Below are positions 1 to 11,860 of a stretch of DNA of 64,000 nt, in pieces. The stretch spans positions 174,499,501 through 174,563,500 of the forward strand of contig NC_090989.1 of the NCBI RefSeq assembly GCF_041146395.1, in the 5' to 3' direction. Both the position numbers and the translations under genes were made by a program. The stretch is from Eulemur rufifrons. Its lineage: Eukaryota > Chordata > Mammalia > Primates > Lemuridae. Every line of letters starts with the position of its first letter. Within the stretch, counting starts at the first letter, position 1. The notes under the pieces are model-generated. The model did not search any database. It saw only the letters and a list, made by a program, of their open reading frames with translations, and had not been told where the DNA came from.

Positions 1-1037
1 GTTTAGATTCTACATGTGCATAAGATCATGCAGTATTTTTCTTTCTGTGTCTGGCTTAGTACACTTAACATAATGTCCTCCAGGTTCACCCACGTTATCA
101 CAAATGGCAGGATCTCTTTATTAGATCTGAATAATATTTCATTGTGTATATGTAACACAATTTCTTTTTTAATCATCTGTTGATGGACACTTGGGTTGTT
201 TCCATATATTGGTTATAGTGAGTAACGCTGCAATGAACATGGGGATGCAGATATATCTATGAGGTGCTGATTTCATTTCCTTTGAGTATATGCCCAGCAG
301 AGGAATTTCTAGGTCATATGGTAGTTCTATTTTTAATTTTTTGATGATCCTGCATACTGTTTTCCATGATGGCTGTACCAATTTACGTTGCCACCAAAAG
401 TGTACAAGGGTTCCCTTTTCTCCACACCCCACTCATAATTATATCTTGCCTTTTTGATAATAGCCATCTTAACAGCTAAAAAGGTGATATCTCATTGTGG
501 TTTTGATTTACATTACCCTGATGGCTAGTGATGTGGAGTACTTTTTCATACACCCGTTGGCTATTTGCAAGTCTTCTTTGGAGAAATGGCTATTCAGGTC
601 CTTTGCCCATTTAATTGGGTTATTATTATTTTTTTGCTACTCAGTTTTGTGAGCTTCTTACATATTTTGATATTAACTTCTTATTAGATGTATGATTAAC
701 CAGGATTTTCTCCCAATCTGTAGGATGCCTTTTTACTGTATTGATTGTTTTCTTTGCTGTGTAGGAGCTTTTTAGTTTAGTGTAGCCCTATCTGCTTATT
801 TTTGCCTTCATTTCTTGAGCTTTTGGTGTGATGACCAAAAAGCCATTACCAATGTTAAGGAGGTTTACTCTATGTTTTCTTCCAGAAGTTTTACGGTTTC
901 AGGTGTTACATTTAGGTTTTTAATCCATTTTGAGTTGATTTTTTATTTATGGTATAAGATAAGGGTCTAATTTCATTCTTTTACATGTGGATATTCTGTT
1001 TTCCCAACACCATTTATTGATGTGACTATTCTTTAAA
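1..1037 (-). mobile_element. L1 fragment, 3' part of ORF2 plus 3' UTR, old (L1M-type)
   Basis: Read on the minus strand this is the C-terminal part of L1 ORF2 followed by 3' UTR. The plus strand shows the familiar antisense landmarks: a start-of-UTR block on 'tgatggacacttgggttg', then 'tcatatggtagttctattttt', then 'ccatttaattgggttattat', ending at the 'ccaacaccatttattga' site near 1018. Many stops and indels break the frame, so it is dead. It runs off the left edge of the window and is truncated at about 1037, where the MaLR provirus begins. Confidence 0.85.
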
Positions 1038-1039
1038 AC

Positions 1040-1465
1040 CTGGGTGGACTTTGTAACTCAACCAGTAGAATTTGGCAGAAGTTATATTGGGTGATTTACA
1101 AGGTTATTAGTTCACAGTAAGTGATATGGTTTCTGTGTGGTCCTTGCTCCTTCTCAAGACTCCTGGCTTTGGAACCAGAAAATACATTGCAAGGAAGCCC
1201 AAGACACATGGAAAAGCCTTTTGCAGGCATCACAGCCAACAGATCAATATGAAATCCCCGGCAACAGTTATGACCAGTGAGCCTTCAGATAATTCTACCC
1301 CTCAGCCATTGAACTTTCCTTCTGATGCCTCAGAAATTATGGAGCAGAGACAAGCCATCTCTACAATTCCTTCTTTGGATTCTGTGAGCACAATAACTGA
1401 TTGTTTCATGCCAGTAATTTTTGGAGTAATTTGGTATGTAGCCATAGTAACAGGAATATACTTTG
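1040..1465 (+). mobile_element. 5' LTR of a MaLR (MLT1-like) provirus
   Basis: This LTR aligns with the one at about 2850-3325. Shared landmarks are 'gtgat.tggtttctgt', the GAAGCCMRG region and, near the 3' end, 'tctgtgagcacaataactg'. That tail, followed by a CATGCCA...TTTGG stretch, is typical of MLT1-class LTRs. The pair is heavily diverged, which implies an old insertion. The subfamily is not determined. Confidence 0.7.
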
Positions 1466-2850
1466 GTACTGGAAGTGGGGAGGTACCATAACAAAAATCT
1501 AAAATATATGAAAATGGCTTTGGGACTAAGTAGTATGTGAGATTGGAAGGCATGAAGACACTATTAGTGGAGACCTAATGAGTCTCCAGGGGGATGTTGA
1601 CCAGGACATAAAGGTAGCAGAAGTCTGAGGGCCCTCAAAGAGGCTGCTGGTGAGGTCTTAAAAGAAAGTGGGGACAGTGATACGGGAAGCCGAAGGTCAG
1701 GGACCATTGTCATGTAATAGTGGAAAGTGCATCAACACTGTCACCTGCAGGAATGTGGAAAATAGGAAATGTACCTGGTGAACTTGTTCAGTTTTCAAGT
1801 GAAATTCAGAGGAAACAGGAGCCACGCCTTGCCGAGCATAAAAGTAAAACTGTCTCTCATTTCCGACTCTATAAGATTCTCAAATTAGAAAATGTTTTTC
1901 GGGGGGAAATCAAATCCAGAATACTGTCAGAAAAACATTTTATAATGATAAAACCAAGAGTGTGGCTGTAAAACCTTTGATAAGGCCTCGGAGAGGTTTA
2001 AGGTGGTACCTCAAAAAAAACAATAGGGTTTAAAAAGATTTTAAAGGCATTGTTTCATACTAGTCTTACAGCAAGATCATTATAGAGAAATGCTCATCTT
2101 GAAGAAATTTGTGGCTTTTGTCTAATGCCATATGAATTAGTTCATAAGAAACATACAAAGTTTTTAAAAGAATTTTACCCAGTCAGAAGGAAAGGGACAG
2201 ACAGTATAAAGTGAAAGAGATCTTTGGGTTCTACGGGAAGGAAGCTGACTAAGAAAACAACTCAGCTGCTAGCATGTGCTACATTTTATGGAAAAAGAAA
2301 TCTAACTCAGGTGGTGAAATCTAACCAAGAGCTATGGTGGAAAATTCCCGGGACTATGTTCTCATCAATGGGAAGACAGTATACACCTGTTTGGATTTTA
2401 GAACTGTTGTGCAACAGTGATGACAGTGTGTCTCCCCTGTCCCCCCTTTATGACAAGGGCTGTCCTTAGCAGGCATTCTATGCCTGTCCCACCACTGAAT
2501 GTTGGGTATGTCTGGAACAGGAACTTATCTCTGTGCTTCACAGTCTTAAGACATAGAGGAATAGAGTTGAGGTGCTATGGTTAAGGAACTGTATCTGGTG
2601 AGCCTCATCTGCACCTGGACCTAAGCTGATTCTGGTGACAAGATCCTGGACTTTGAGCTGATTCTGCAATAAGACTTGAGGGTTTCGGGAGAGGAATGGT
2701 ATATTTTGCATGTGTTAGGGTTGTGAATTACTGTGGCCAGAAGCAAACTGTGGCAGATGGCATTTCCAAAGTCGGCCATACAAATATACACCCCATGTGC
2801 ATGCTATTCTTACAAAGTGATAATGACATTTCTTTGTTCCCTCTGCTTGA
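1466..2850 (+). mobile_element. MaLR internal region, decayed, non-coding
   Basis: The internal segment lies between two matching LTRs and starts with the 'gaaaatggctttgggact' block that I recognise from MLT1/MST internal sequence. A purine-rich, weakly open sequence follows. MaLR internal regions of this class lack recognisable retroviral genes, and none is visible here. Short ORFs at 1720-1971 and 2224-2469 show no conserved domain and are taken as chance. Confidence 0.6.
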
Positions 2851-3325
2851 AACTGGATGTAACTTGGTAACTGCCCTGAGCTATAGACTGCAGTGGAGGT
2901 GACGCTGGGCAACTTTAGAAGTTAGTACATCAAAGGTGATGTGGCTTCTGTCTGGCCCTCACTCTTTCTTAGAATGCTTACCTGCAGAAGCCAGCTATCA
3001 TGTTCTGAGCAAGGTCAGGCCCCATGGAGAAGCCAAGGATACATGTTCCAGCCAACAGCTTCAACTAGGTTCTCAGCCAATAGCCAGCAAAACCATGAGC
3101 CATGTGAGTGCATGAGCCCAACCTGCAGTCTGCAAGGCCTCTGAAGACTTCAAGGACTTCAAAACCTCCACTTCAGTCCTCAGATATCATAAAACATAGA
3201 CATGCTAGTCCCTCTGTGTCCTGTCCAAATTCCTGACCTACAGAATCTGTGAGCACAATAACTGGCTGCTTTATGCCACTAGGTTTTAGGATAGCTTGTT
3301 ACTCAACTGTATTAACTGAAACTCT
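2850..3325 (+). mobile_element. 3' LTR of the MaLR provirus
   Basis: This is the second copy of the LTR at 1040-1465, in the same orientation, with the shared end block 'tctgtgagcacaataactg' followed by a GCTTTATGCCACTAGG-like tail. Retention of both LTRs means this copy escaped the usual LTR-LTR recombination to a solo LTR. Confidence 0.65.
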
Positions 3326-3335
3326 GGTCAGTTAA

Positions 3336-4140
3336 GAAGGATCTTGAATGCTCATGTATATGATGGTTATTTGGTTACCACTGGAATAAGTAGGGTGCAT
3401 TTGGCTGCAAGTAACAGAAACTTAACACAAACTAGTTTAAAAAATCAAAGATATATTATCTCACTTAATAGTGAGCCCAGAGGTTGGGCAAGGTCCAAGT
3501 ATGGTATTCTCAGTGGCTAAATGCTGTCATCAAGCAACTCAGACTCTTTGAGTTCATAGAGCCATTCTCAAAATAGCATTGTCTCAGTCTAAAAGCAAGA
3601 CGTTTTGGGATGTTGTAAGTGTCCTGTACAGTCACAACAATATCTAGAAGAAAGAAAGAGCCCGTCTCCTTAAGCAGTTCTCTCTTAGGAGTAAGAACTT
3701 TGCCTAGAAGCAGTCCTCAACCCCATGAGATTTCCCTTCACATCTCATTGTCAGTTGAAATTTCTTGTTGAGTAGGAACATGGAATTACCATGATTGGCT
3801 CAGCCTGTTGTCTGGGGAAGGATGAACACAGAGAGGTTATCTTTATGGCTACTATTTCTTTTTATTATTTATCACATTCCAATCACTAAAAGGAAAAACA
3901 GAGTTTGGTTAACTCAGGGTAATAGAATTTATGATTCTTGACCATGCTTATAAGCGGTCTGCTTGTAATCAGATCTAGAGAATAAACAGGAGATGATGTG
4001 CAATGTTTGAAATTTCTTTAAAGATGGCCTTTGCAAGGCAGGCCCTATAAAGGCAACTTGAAGCTCCCCGTCTCTGACTTCACTATGTGTGTTTGCCACC
4101 AGTAGTGTCTGTGAACAACTGTGAGAAACAAGTATACAGG
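3336..4140. other. Unassigned, probably ancient interspersed repeat in part
   Basis: There is no gene. The part from about 3385 ('ggctgcaagtaacagaaac') to 3850 resembles a widespread old mammalian repeat that begins with this phrase and contains a 'tgattggctcagcc' stretch. I cannot name the family safely. The rest is AT-rich without a recognisable feature. Confidence 0.35.
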
Positions 4141-4143
4141 CAC

Positions 4144-4915
4144 TGTGATATTGTGATATAAGAAGAAATATATATTTGCCTCCCCTTCCCTTTACTGGTG
4201 CACAGCTTCTAAAAGCTTTGCAATCTGTGAAGGGATGTGGGTCTTTTTGTATGCTAATGAGGAGACTCCTGGCCGGTGGTCCTTAGATAGCCTCAGGATG
4301 GGGGTTGGTTGCCAGGGGATCCAATCATGTGATTAGAACTTTCAGCCCCACCTCTTGACTACAGGTTGAACAGATTACCAATGGCTAATGATTTAGTCAA
4401 TCATGCCTAGGTAATGAAGCCTTCATAAAAACTCCAAAGGACAGGCTTCAGAGATCTTTATGTTGCTGAACACATGAACACATGGAAGGTGACAAGCAAG
4501 AGAAGGCATGGACACTCCGCCTCCTTCCCCCATCCCTTGCCCTGAGCATCTCTTCCATCTGGCTGTTCCTGAGTTGTATTCTTTTATAATAAACCTGTAC
4601 ATGTAAGGAAAGTGTTTCCCCAAGTTTGATGAGCCATTTTGAACTCAAAGGGGTGGTTATGGGAACCTCCGGTTTATAGCTCGCCAGTAAGAAGCACAGA
4701 TCACACCCTGGGCTTGTGACTGGCATCTGAAGTGGGGGCAATCTTGTGGGACTGAGCCCTTAACCTGTGGGATCTGACAATATCTCCAGGTAGATAGAGT
4801 GAGAAATCAGTTAAACTGTAGGACACAATTGAGTTAAATTGTAGGTAGGTAATGTCTGCAAGAGAATTGATGTGTATTGAGAGTGATTGTGAGTATAGAA
4901 AGGAAAAGTTGGTTT
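4144..4915 (+). mobile_element. Solo LTR, ERVL class (MER21-like)
   Basis: An LTR-like layout is visible. A U3 contains 'gatgaggagactcctgg', then CATAAAAACTCC as a TATA-like box near 4423. An ATAATAAACC poly(A)-signal region lies near 4586. A U5-like end has the 'ctgagcccttaacctgtgg' and 'ctccaggtagatag' blocks. No internal region or second LTR is adjacent, so it is a solo LTR. The family name is from memory and uncertain. Reverse-strand ORFs inside it are shadows. Confidence 0.65.
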
Positions 4916-4968
4916 TTCCTTATTCAGGCACAAATACATGATCTACCTGTTAATTAATTTTCTGAAGT

Positions 4969-5157
4969 ATAGCAGTTAAGAATCCAGGCTTTGAGTTCAG
5001 ACCAATGTGGGTTTTCTCATCTGTAAAGGGAAGATAATATTAATATCTTCCACCTTGCAGGTGGTTGTAAGATTAAATGAAATAATGTATGTAAAGAAGT
5101 ATATGCCCAAGAGTGTTCCTGACACATAGAAAGTACTCAATAAATGATTATTGTAAT
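4969..5157 (+). repeat. MIR SINE
   Basis: The core matches MIR: 'tctcatctgtaaag' followed by a gattaaatga-like block and the tail 'agtactcaataaatgatta'. It is an old tRNA-derived SINE and is diverged. Confidence 0.8.
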
Positions 5158-5159
5158 TG

Positions 5160-6955
5160 TTTTTTTAAAACATACTCATTATGCCATGACCTATAAATTG
5201 GAGAAAAGTTTCAAGTGCATGATGGAGCTATCCTTGCTTTTCAAGTTTTTTATTGACTGGTGTTACAATAACACAATATTTTACCAACAAAAGAAAATAT
5301 TTTCTAATGAATATATACTAAAAATAGCGGTCTATAATGAGATCTAAACATATGACTTGCATGCTTTAGATTCAGACATAGTTATATTCAGCATAAGACA
5401 TGACAAAGGTATTTCATTCTTTAAATGTATATGACCTAACAATATATTACAGTATATGATTTAATCTCAGCAAAAAAGAAAAACATTTTATGACATATTT
5501 CTAATTTATTGTTATTTTATTACTTATACATATGATACATATTTATTTCTAAAACAAATATATCTCTTTGGCCACCTATTTTATTTTCTTAAGTTACAGG
5601 CAGTACATTACTCATGAATGGCAGAGTATGTCAGTTATTTATCTTTCCAAAGTATCTAAAAGTGAATGAAGCTTGAATTGGGCAAGGAAGTATCATAAAT
5701 TAAAAAGTGAATTCTCTAAGAAAAGCTGGAAAAAGGTTTGAATAAAATTAAAGTACATTTTGCCATAAAATGTAGCTGTCAAAGTGGCATGAACCCAAAT
5801 ATGAATTAGGATTGAATTGAATTTGTATTTTTATCTACACTAAAAAATTGTCTTGAAATCATTGATCGTGTCCAGCTTTAAATCTGTATTTTTCTGATAA
5901 CATGTCAATCAGGTATAAAGGTGATGAGAGACAATTTAAGCCTGTGCATTTATTTGTCAATAAAATGTGTGGTCTATTGGTTTTTTTCTCAGTTGCATTA
6001 TTTTATCATGTCAATATTTCATAAGATTATATGACTGACTAATGGGAATAGCTATTACCACTGTTGATGTACTTTGAAAATAGCAATCTATATTTTATGG
6101 ACCAGAAAGAGACAAAACCTTTACCTTTGACCTTATTGAGCATAAAAGTAAGTTAATGTAAATGAAATTTATCTCTTATTTCACCTATTCACAATTAGCT
6201 TCTAATAGCCTCGGGATTAAATGTTAGAACAGGTAACTTATCCTTTCTGGGTTTATAAGAATGATTTATGGATCTTGAATAAAATTCTCCAAAAGGCAAT
6301 TTAGGGAACAGAAATACCTTAATGTAAGCCAGAAAAACAGACAATGGGCATTTTTGCATGAGTCTTTTTCTCATTAAACTGATAGATGCATGTTCTCTGT
6401 GAACATCAAAGATAAAAACACATAAGCCAAAAGGAAAGCAGTCTTGTCTAATCCAAACATCCAGAGATTGCCACTCAGTGTTGGTGTGTACCCTTCTAGT
6501 CTTTTTTCCATGCATCCACGTTTCTTTTCCAAAAATTTACTCTATATACTATTTAATAACCTGATTTTTTTCCAAATGAAATTTTGTACTTTCTGTGCTA
6601 TACATGCACTTTATCAAGAAAATAATAAACCAAAGCAGTTCATTTTTACTATATAATTTCTCTCCATCTAATGCCTTGCTTCTTGTATCTATTCACTTGA
6701 GCATGTGGCTTATACAAGGTAGGTAATTTGCTTGTATAAAATACCCTATGTTCTCTAAGTGTTTTAAAAGGACTGATTTGTTGGTTGTTATGGTTAAGTT
6801 ATAGTTAAATATGCTTTTAATGTAGTATAAAGATTTTTTTTTCCTGTAATAGAGCTATACACAAAATTAGAATATTTTAATCAGATTTCTATTTGTAAAA
6901 CATGGATAATAGGTAGATCTAGGCCCTGCCTATAGCTATCGCTCTGAATATTTTG
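5160..6955. other. AT-rich unique sequence, nothing recognised
   Basis: No repeat family, RNA gene or coding signal was recognised. The short ORFs here (for example 6195-6515 minus and 6444-6656 plus, which overlap each other) have no domain-like features. Confidence 0.5.
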
Positions 6956-6963
6956 GGACAACT

Positions 6964-7492
6964 GTGTGGTAGTCAACTTCCAAGATGGTGCCCATTGATT
7001 CTTGCTTCCTGTTCTTCATGCCCTGGTGTGGTGACCTTGCATATGGAATAGAACTGGCCTGTACACCAATAGATTATCGTAGATGGGTGACTTTCAAGGC
7101 TGGACTATAAATGGCATTGCAGCTTGCTTCCACCTTCTTCTCTTTTACATCCTCAGTCTGGGGGAAGCCAGCTGCCACGTCATGAGGACATTAAGCAGAT
7201 CTGTGTAGGAGTCCATGTGTCAAGGAACAGAGGCCTTTTGCTCATGTCCATCTGAGCGAACTAGCAATACTTGGAAATGAATCCTCTGGCCCCAGTCAAG
7301 CCTTCAAATGATTGCAGCCCTGGCTGACAGCTTGCCGGCAGCCTTTTGTGAGATTGCGAGTCAAAACCAGCAGCTAAACTGCTCCTGAATTCCTGATGTA
7401 CAGAAACTGTGTGAGATAGCAATTGTTTACTTTTTGCTTTGGGCCTCTAAGTTTTGGAGAGTAATTTGCCATGCAGCAGTAGATAGCTAGTA
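6964..7492 (+). mobile_element. MLT1-type MaLR LTR
   Basis: It starts TGTGGTAGTCAACTTCCAAG and ends with the hallmark MLT1 tail: a 'cagaaactgtgtgagatag' block, then 'gcctctaagttttgg' and 'gcagcagtagatagctag'. A solo LTR in plus orientation; no internal region is next to it. Confidence 0.85.
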
Positions 7493-7499
7493 AAAACTG

Positions 7500-8520
7500 A
7501 AAGTAAAATGTGTGCTAAAACAACTCTATCAAGTATGCTCTGAATGAATAAGAGCTTATGAAAACTTTGTATTTCATTAAGAGCCCGGATGATGCTTAAC
7601 TATTTAAACTTACCCATTTAAAGAGTAGAATTTGAAGGGTAACAAGATCTTTAACTTAAAATATTTTGTATTGTTAAAGCTTTGTGTTGATCTAAGTTTT
7701 TTCTCCCTAGTTTTTGTAGTGATGACAAACAGAGGAGAAATAAACATTAATATCAATATTTCAATGATAGAGTCTTTATGTATATATGATGAAACTTTTG
7801 ATATGTTTCAGAAGAAATAAACATGAATATCAACATTTCAGTGTTAGCTTTTATGGATATATGGTGGGATTTTGAAATTTATATACCTTTTATTTATCAG
7901 AATTTTAATTATGAGTCCTACATAATTGTTGTGATCAGGGAAATATGACATAGGCACACAAAGAGAAAACTGCATATTCTTCCTTGCCTTTTCCATCTTA
8001 TGTCTAATGATAATAGTTTGGATAAACAGTTTGGGGTGAGTTCTTCCACAGTTCTCTGGTCATATAAAATTAGGTAAACATATAAACACAATAACTTTAT
8101 CTTTTTTACAAACATGAAATCATGCTCTGCATATTACTCTGCAATATATTGTTGAGAGAAAGTACATATAGTACAGATAAATCTAATTGATTTAAAAAAT
8201 AACTACTTACCAGTCTACAGTGCAGACTGTGAAACTATAGCTTGTCCTGTTACCTGTTTTTGTATAGTCCATGAGCGAAGAATGGTTTTTACATTTTTGA
8301 ATGGTTGGGAGGAAAATTAAAAGAATATTATTTCCTAATGTGAAAATTATATAAAATTCAAATCACAATGTTCATAACTAATTATTGGAACACCGTTATG
8401 CTTACTTGTCTATATATTGCCTCAACTCGAGTAGTTGCAACAGAATCTTCATGGCCTATAAAACCTAAAATATTTACTATCTGGCCCTTTATAGGAAAAG
8501 TTTGCCAATTCCTGATCTAT
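7500..8520. other. AT-rich unique sequence, nothing recognised
   Basis: No repeat or gene was identified. Two partly similar short blocks containing GAAATAAACATNAATATCAA occur at about 7736 and 7814. They suggest a small local duplication of roughly 50-60 bp about 78 bp apart. Confidence 0.4.
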
Positions 8521-8521
8521 A

Positions 8522-8812
8522 GCACCATTGTCCAATACAATGCAAGCCACAAATGTAATTGTAAATTTTCTAGTGGCCATGTTAAAAAAAGTAAAAAGAA
8601 TTAGGAAAAATTAATTTTAATATTATGTTTTAGTTAACTCAATATATCTAAGATATTACCATTTCAGCATGCAATTAATATAAAAAGTTATTAATAAGAC
8701 ATTTTGCATGCTTATTTTTCCTACTAAGTCTTTGACATCCAGTGTATATTTTACACTTATAGCATATTTCAAGTGTAGCTAGTGATTACTGTTTTGAACA
8801 TATAGTTCTGTA
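8522..8812 (+). repeat. Ancient interspersed repeat, probably a DNA-transposon relic
   Basis: The block has 'ccattgtccaatacaatg', 'gagccaca/gccacaaatgtaatt', 'tttctagtggccatgtt' and 'atccagtgtatattttacac'. This is a repeat I have seen often in mammals. A second partial copy lies at 42135-42250 in the same orientation. The family is not named with confidence. Confidence 0.5.
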
Positions 8813-8814
8813 GT

Positions 8815-9005
8815 GCAGATATACCACAATTGATTAATATATAGTTTGCTAATAGACATTCAGGTTGCTCCTAGTTGTTTTTGTCATTGGAAACATTGCT
8901 GGCCTTATCATACATATTTATTTATAAAGGATATAGAGTCCCAGAAGTGGTGTTGCTGAGTTAAGACATGTGCACTATTAATTTTAATAGGTACAAGAAT
9001 TTGCT
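8815..9005 (-). mobile_element. L1 3' UTR fragment
   Basis: Antisense L1 3' UTR landmarks are visible: 'ataccacaattgattaat', 'agacattcaggttgctcc' and 'ggccttatcatacatattt', then a block equivalent to 'agaagtggtgttgctgagt'. It is short and truncated at both ends. Confidence 0.6.
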
Positions 9006-9190
9006 TTTGGAATGAGTTTCAAGTGGAAAACTCTTTTAGTTGTAGATCATCACAAAGAATTTATTTGTTTTGTATTATTTTCTCTCAGTGTTCTTTCTAA
9101 GAAAAAAATTTTTTTCATTGCCACTGTAAAATCTATATTAAATGAAATCCTCCCCCCCACCCACCCTTTTTTTTTTTTTGGTTTGGTAAC

Positions 9191-9544
9191 TGTCTTATTC
9201 TTTTCAGGCTGCTATGACAAAAATATCATAAGCTTGATAACTTACAAAAAACAGAAATTTATTTCTCACAGTTCTGAAGGCTGGGAAGTCCAAGATCAAG
9301 GCACCAGCAGACTCAGTGTTTGGTGAGGGTCCACTTCGTAGACAACCATTTTTTTGTTGTAACCTCACATGGTAGAATGGGTGAGGAATCTCTCTGGGGT
9401 CTTTTTCATAAGGGCACTAATTTCATTCATCAGGATCTTGCCCTCATGACCTAATCATTCCTCACAGGCTCCACTTTCTAAGACCACCACCTTGGCAGTT
9501 AGGATTTTAACATATGAAATTTGAGGAACATAAATATTCAGTCA
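9191..9544 (-). mobile_element. MaLR LTR (MLT1/MST-like), minus strand
   Basis: In reverse complement this matches MaLR LTR landmarks. Plus-strand phrases are 'caggctgctatgacaaaaat', 'acagaaatttatttctcac', 'ctgggaagtccaagatcaag' and 'cctcacatgg'. It is the downstream LTR of the minus-strand element that continues to the right. Confidence 0.75.
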
Positions 9545-11059
9545 ATTGTGTTCTGTCCCTGCCCCCAAAATTCATGTCCTTCTCACATATAAGATACATT
9601 TATTCTATCTCAATGGCCCCCAAAGTCTTAACTTGTTCCAGCATCAAAAGTCTAAGGTCTAAAGTCTCATCTAAATACCTAAATCAGATATGAGTGAGAT
9701 TCAAGGTGTGATTCATCCCAAGTCACATTGCTCTTCAGCCATGAACCTGTGAAATCAAAAATGTTATATGCTTCCAAAATCCACAATGGTGGGAGGGCAA
9801 ATAACATTAAGCCTTAAGTCTGAAGAATAATTTTCTTTGGCTCGCTGCTCTGCTCTCCAGACCCACTGGGGCAGTGGTCCTGTCTTCTGCACCTTTTGTG
9901 CTGTCAGCTCCACCCCCATGACTCTGGTTGGCCCTACCCCCATGGCTTTGCTGGGCATTGCCTTAGTTGGGGCTCTCTGTAGTGGCTTTGCCCCTGAGGT
10001 GGCCTTCTGCCTGTGTCCTGTAGCTCTCTGGGGCATCCTTTGAAATCTAGGTGGAGGCAGCCATGCTTCTATATCTTTGCTGGGTCCAGCACATGGATGT
10101 CACACCAGGGTTGGGTGAGGAGCATGGCAATGGAATGTAGGGAATGGAGCCTGCAATGTGAGGTGGTGCTGACCAGTAGTGACCCCTAATTTGAAATTGT
10201 TCTGCCCCTTCCAGGCCCTTGAACTCTTGGCCTGTGATGGGAAGGGTAGCCCTGATATTTTCTAATACATCTTTGGGTCATTCTTCCGTTGTCTTGTACA
10301 TAGGTCCTGGGTTCTATCTAGGTGACTGGCTGCTCTCCCCCATTGTCCTGATGAGTAGCTTCTGGCTTCCACTGAGATGGCTCATCCATCCTGATCCATC
10401 CCCTTATTAAATTTGGCCACACCCCTCATATTCTCTTCCATACAGGCTTCTCATTTTTTTTTCTAATATGGGTAGGCTGAAAATTGTCCAAATCTTTAAG
10501 TTCTGCTTCTCTTTTGATTAATAATTCATCTGTAAGTCATTTCTCTCTTCTCACATTTTACTATAAGAAGTCAAGAGAAGTCAAGCTATACCTCCTATAC
10601 TTTGCTTAAAAATTTCCTCAGCCAACTATCCAATTTCATTGCTCACAAGTTCCATCTTCCACAAAACGCTGGAGCATGAACACAATTCAGCCTAGTTCTT
10701 TGCCACTTTATAATGAGGATTACCTTTCCTCCTGGTAACATGCTTCTCATTTCCTACCTGATAACACGCTTCTCATTTCTATCTAACCTCATAAGCTTTA
10801 TTGTTTGTATTTCTACCAACATTCTGTTCATGACCACTTTGGTATTCTCCAAGAAGATGAAGGTTTTTAATGCAGTTTTCCTCCTTTGTTTCTGGGCCCT
10901 CACCAGAAATTCCCTTAATAGGACATTCATGATAATATAGGCTTTTTTCTAGAATGAACCTCAAAACTCTTCCAGTCTCTACCCATTACCCAGCTCCAAG
11001 CTGCTTCCACATTTTCAGTTATTTGTTACAACAGCACCCCACTTCTTGATAACAAAATC
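9545..11059 (-). mobile_element. MaLR internal region, THE1/MST-like, minus strand
   Basis: Plus-strand landmarks of the antisense internal region include 'ccaaaattcatgtccttctc', 'ccccaaagtcttaact', 'aaagtctcatct', and near the right end 'ttctccaagaagatg' and 'acagcaccccact'. The region 9830-10400 is richer in G+C and carries chance ORFs on both strands. No retroviral domain was seen. Confidence 0.75.
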
Positions 11060-11088
11060 TGTATTAGGGTTCTCCTATATCTAATAGG

Positions 11089-11128
<40 letters not shown>

Positions 11129-11531
11129 TTTATAATGGGAATTGGCTCACATGATCATAGGAACTGAGAAGTCCTATGATCTGCTCTTTGCAAGCTGGAG
11201 GACCAGCAAGGTTGATGCTGTTATTTCCAGTCTGAGTCTGAAGATTTGAGAACCAGGAGTGTCAATGTCCAAAGGCAGAAGAAGATGTATGTCCCAGCTC
11301 AAACAAAGAGAGCAAATTTGCCCCTCCTCCACCTTTTTGTTCTATTTGGGTCCTCAACAGATTGATTGATGCCCACCCACATTGGTAAGAGTGATGTTCT
11401 TTACTCATTCTACTGATTTAAATGCTAATATCTTCTGGAAACACCCTCACAGACACTCCCAAAAATAATGTCTTATCTGCCATCATGCATTCCTTAGCCC
11501 AATCTAGCTGATGCATAAATTACCCATCACA
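11060..11531 (-). mobile_element. ERVL-class LTR (MLT2-like), minus strand
   Basis: It begins TGTATTAGGGTTCTCC and ends near CCATCACA. In reverse complement it has the block I associate with MLT2-type ERVL LTRs: 'acccacccacattggtaaga', 'ctactgatttaaatgct' and 'ggctcacatgat'. It abuts the MaLR internal region exactly at the position where a MaLR LTR would start. A (GT)n tract lies inside. Confidence 0.55.
11092..11123. repeat. (GT)n microsatellite
   Basis: About 16 uninterrupted GT units inside the MLT2-like LTR, at the place where this family often carries a simple repeat. Confidence 0.95.
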
Positions 11532-11579
11532 GTATTCAAACGTATTATTTCTAATGACACTTTGGCAACTCCATGTAGG

Positions 11580-11705
11580 ATTGGTTTTGTCCCTACTTTA
11601 TGGCTGAAGAGACTGAAACTCAGAGAAGTTAAGTGACCTCTCTGAAGATACTACACAGCCAGAAGTTAGAGACAGGATTTAGAATAAGTCCTGGATTAGA
11701 ATAAG
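11580..11705 (-). repeat. MIR SINE fragment
   Basis: Antisense MIR core: 'gactgaaactcagagaagtt', 'aagtgacctctctgaag' and 'cacagccagaagtt'. Confidence 0.7.
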
Positions 11706-11736
11706 ATGGTCTTCCTAGTACCATGTTGCCTGTATA

Positions 11737-11860
11737 GTTCATTTGTTAATCTATTAAAAATATCTACTTGTCATCTGCTCTATGTCAAGCCCTGTGCTCA
11801 TTCCTAGGGTTTCAGTAGTGAATAAGACCAGTGGATTCCTGCCCCAGCCAAAGCCTTAGG
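11737..11860 (-). repeat. L2 LINE 3' fragment
   Basis: An antisense L2 end: a block equivalent to 'atctgctctatgtcaagccc', then 'cctagggtttcagtagtgaa' and 'cctgcccc'. Weakly conserved. Confidence 0.55.

Noticed and set aside
4423..4600. TATA-like box and AATAAA signal suggesting a cellular promoter or gene end
   Set aside because: Both belong to an ERVL-class LTR, where such signals are expected.
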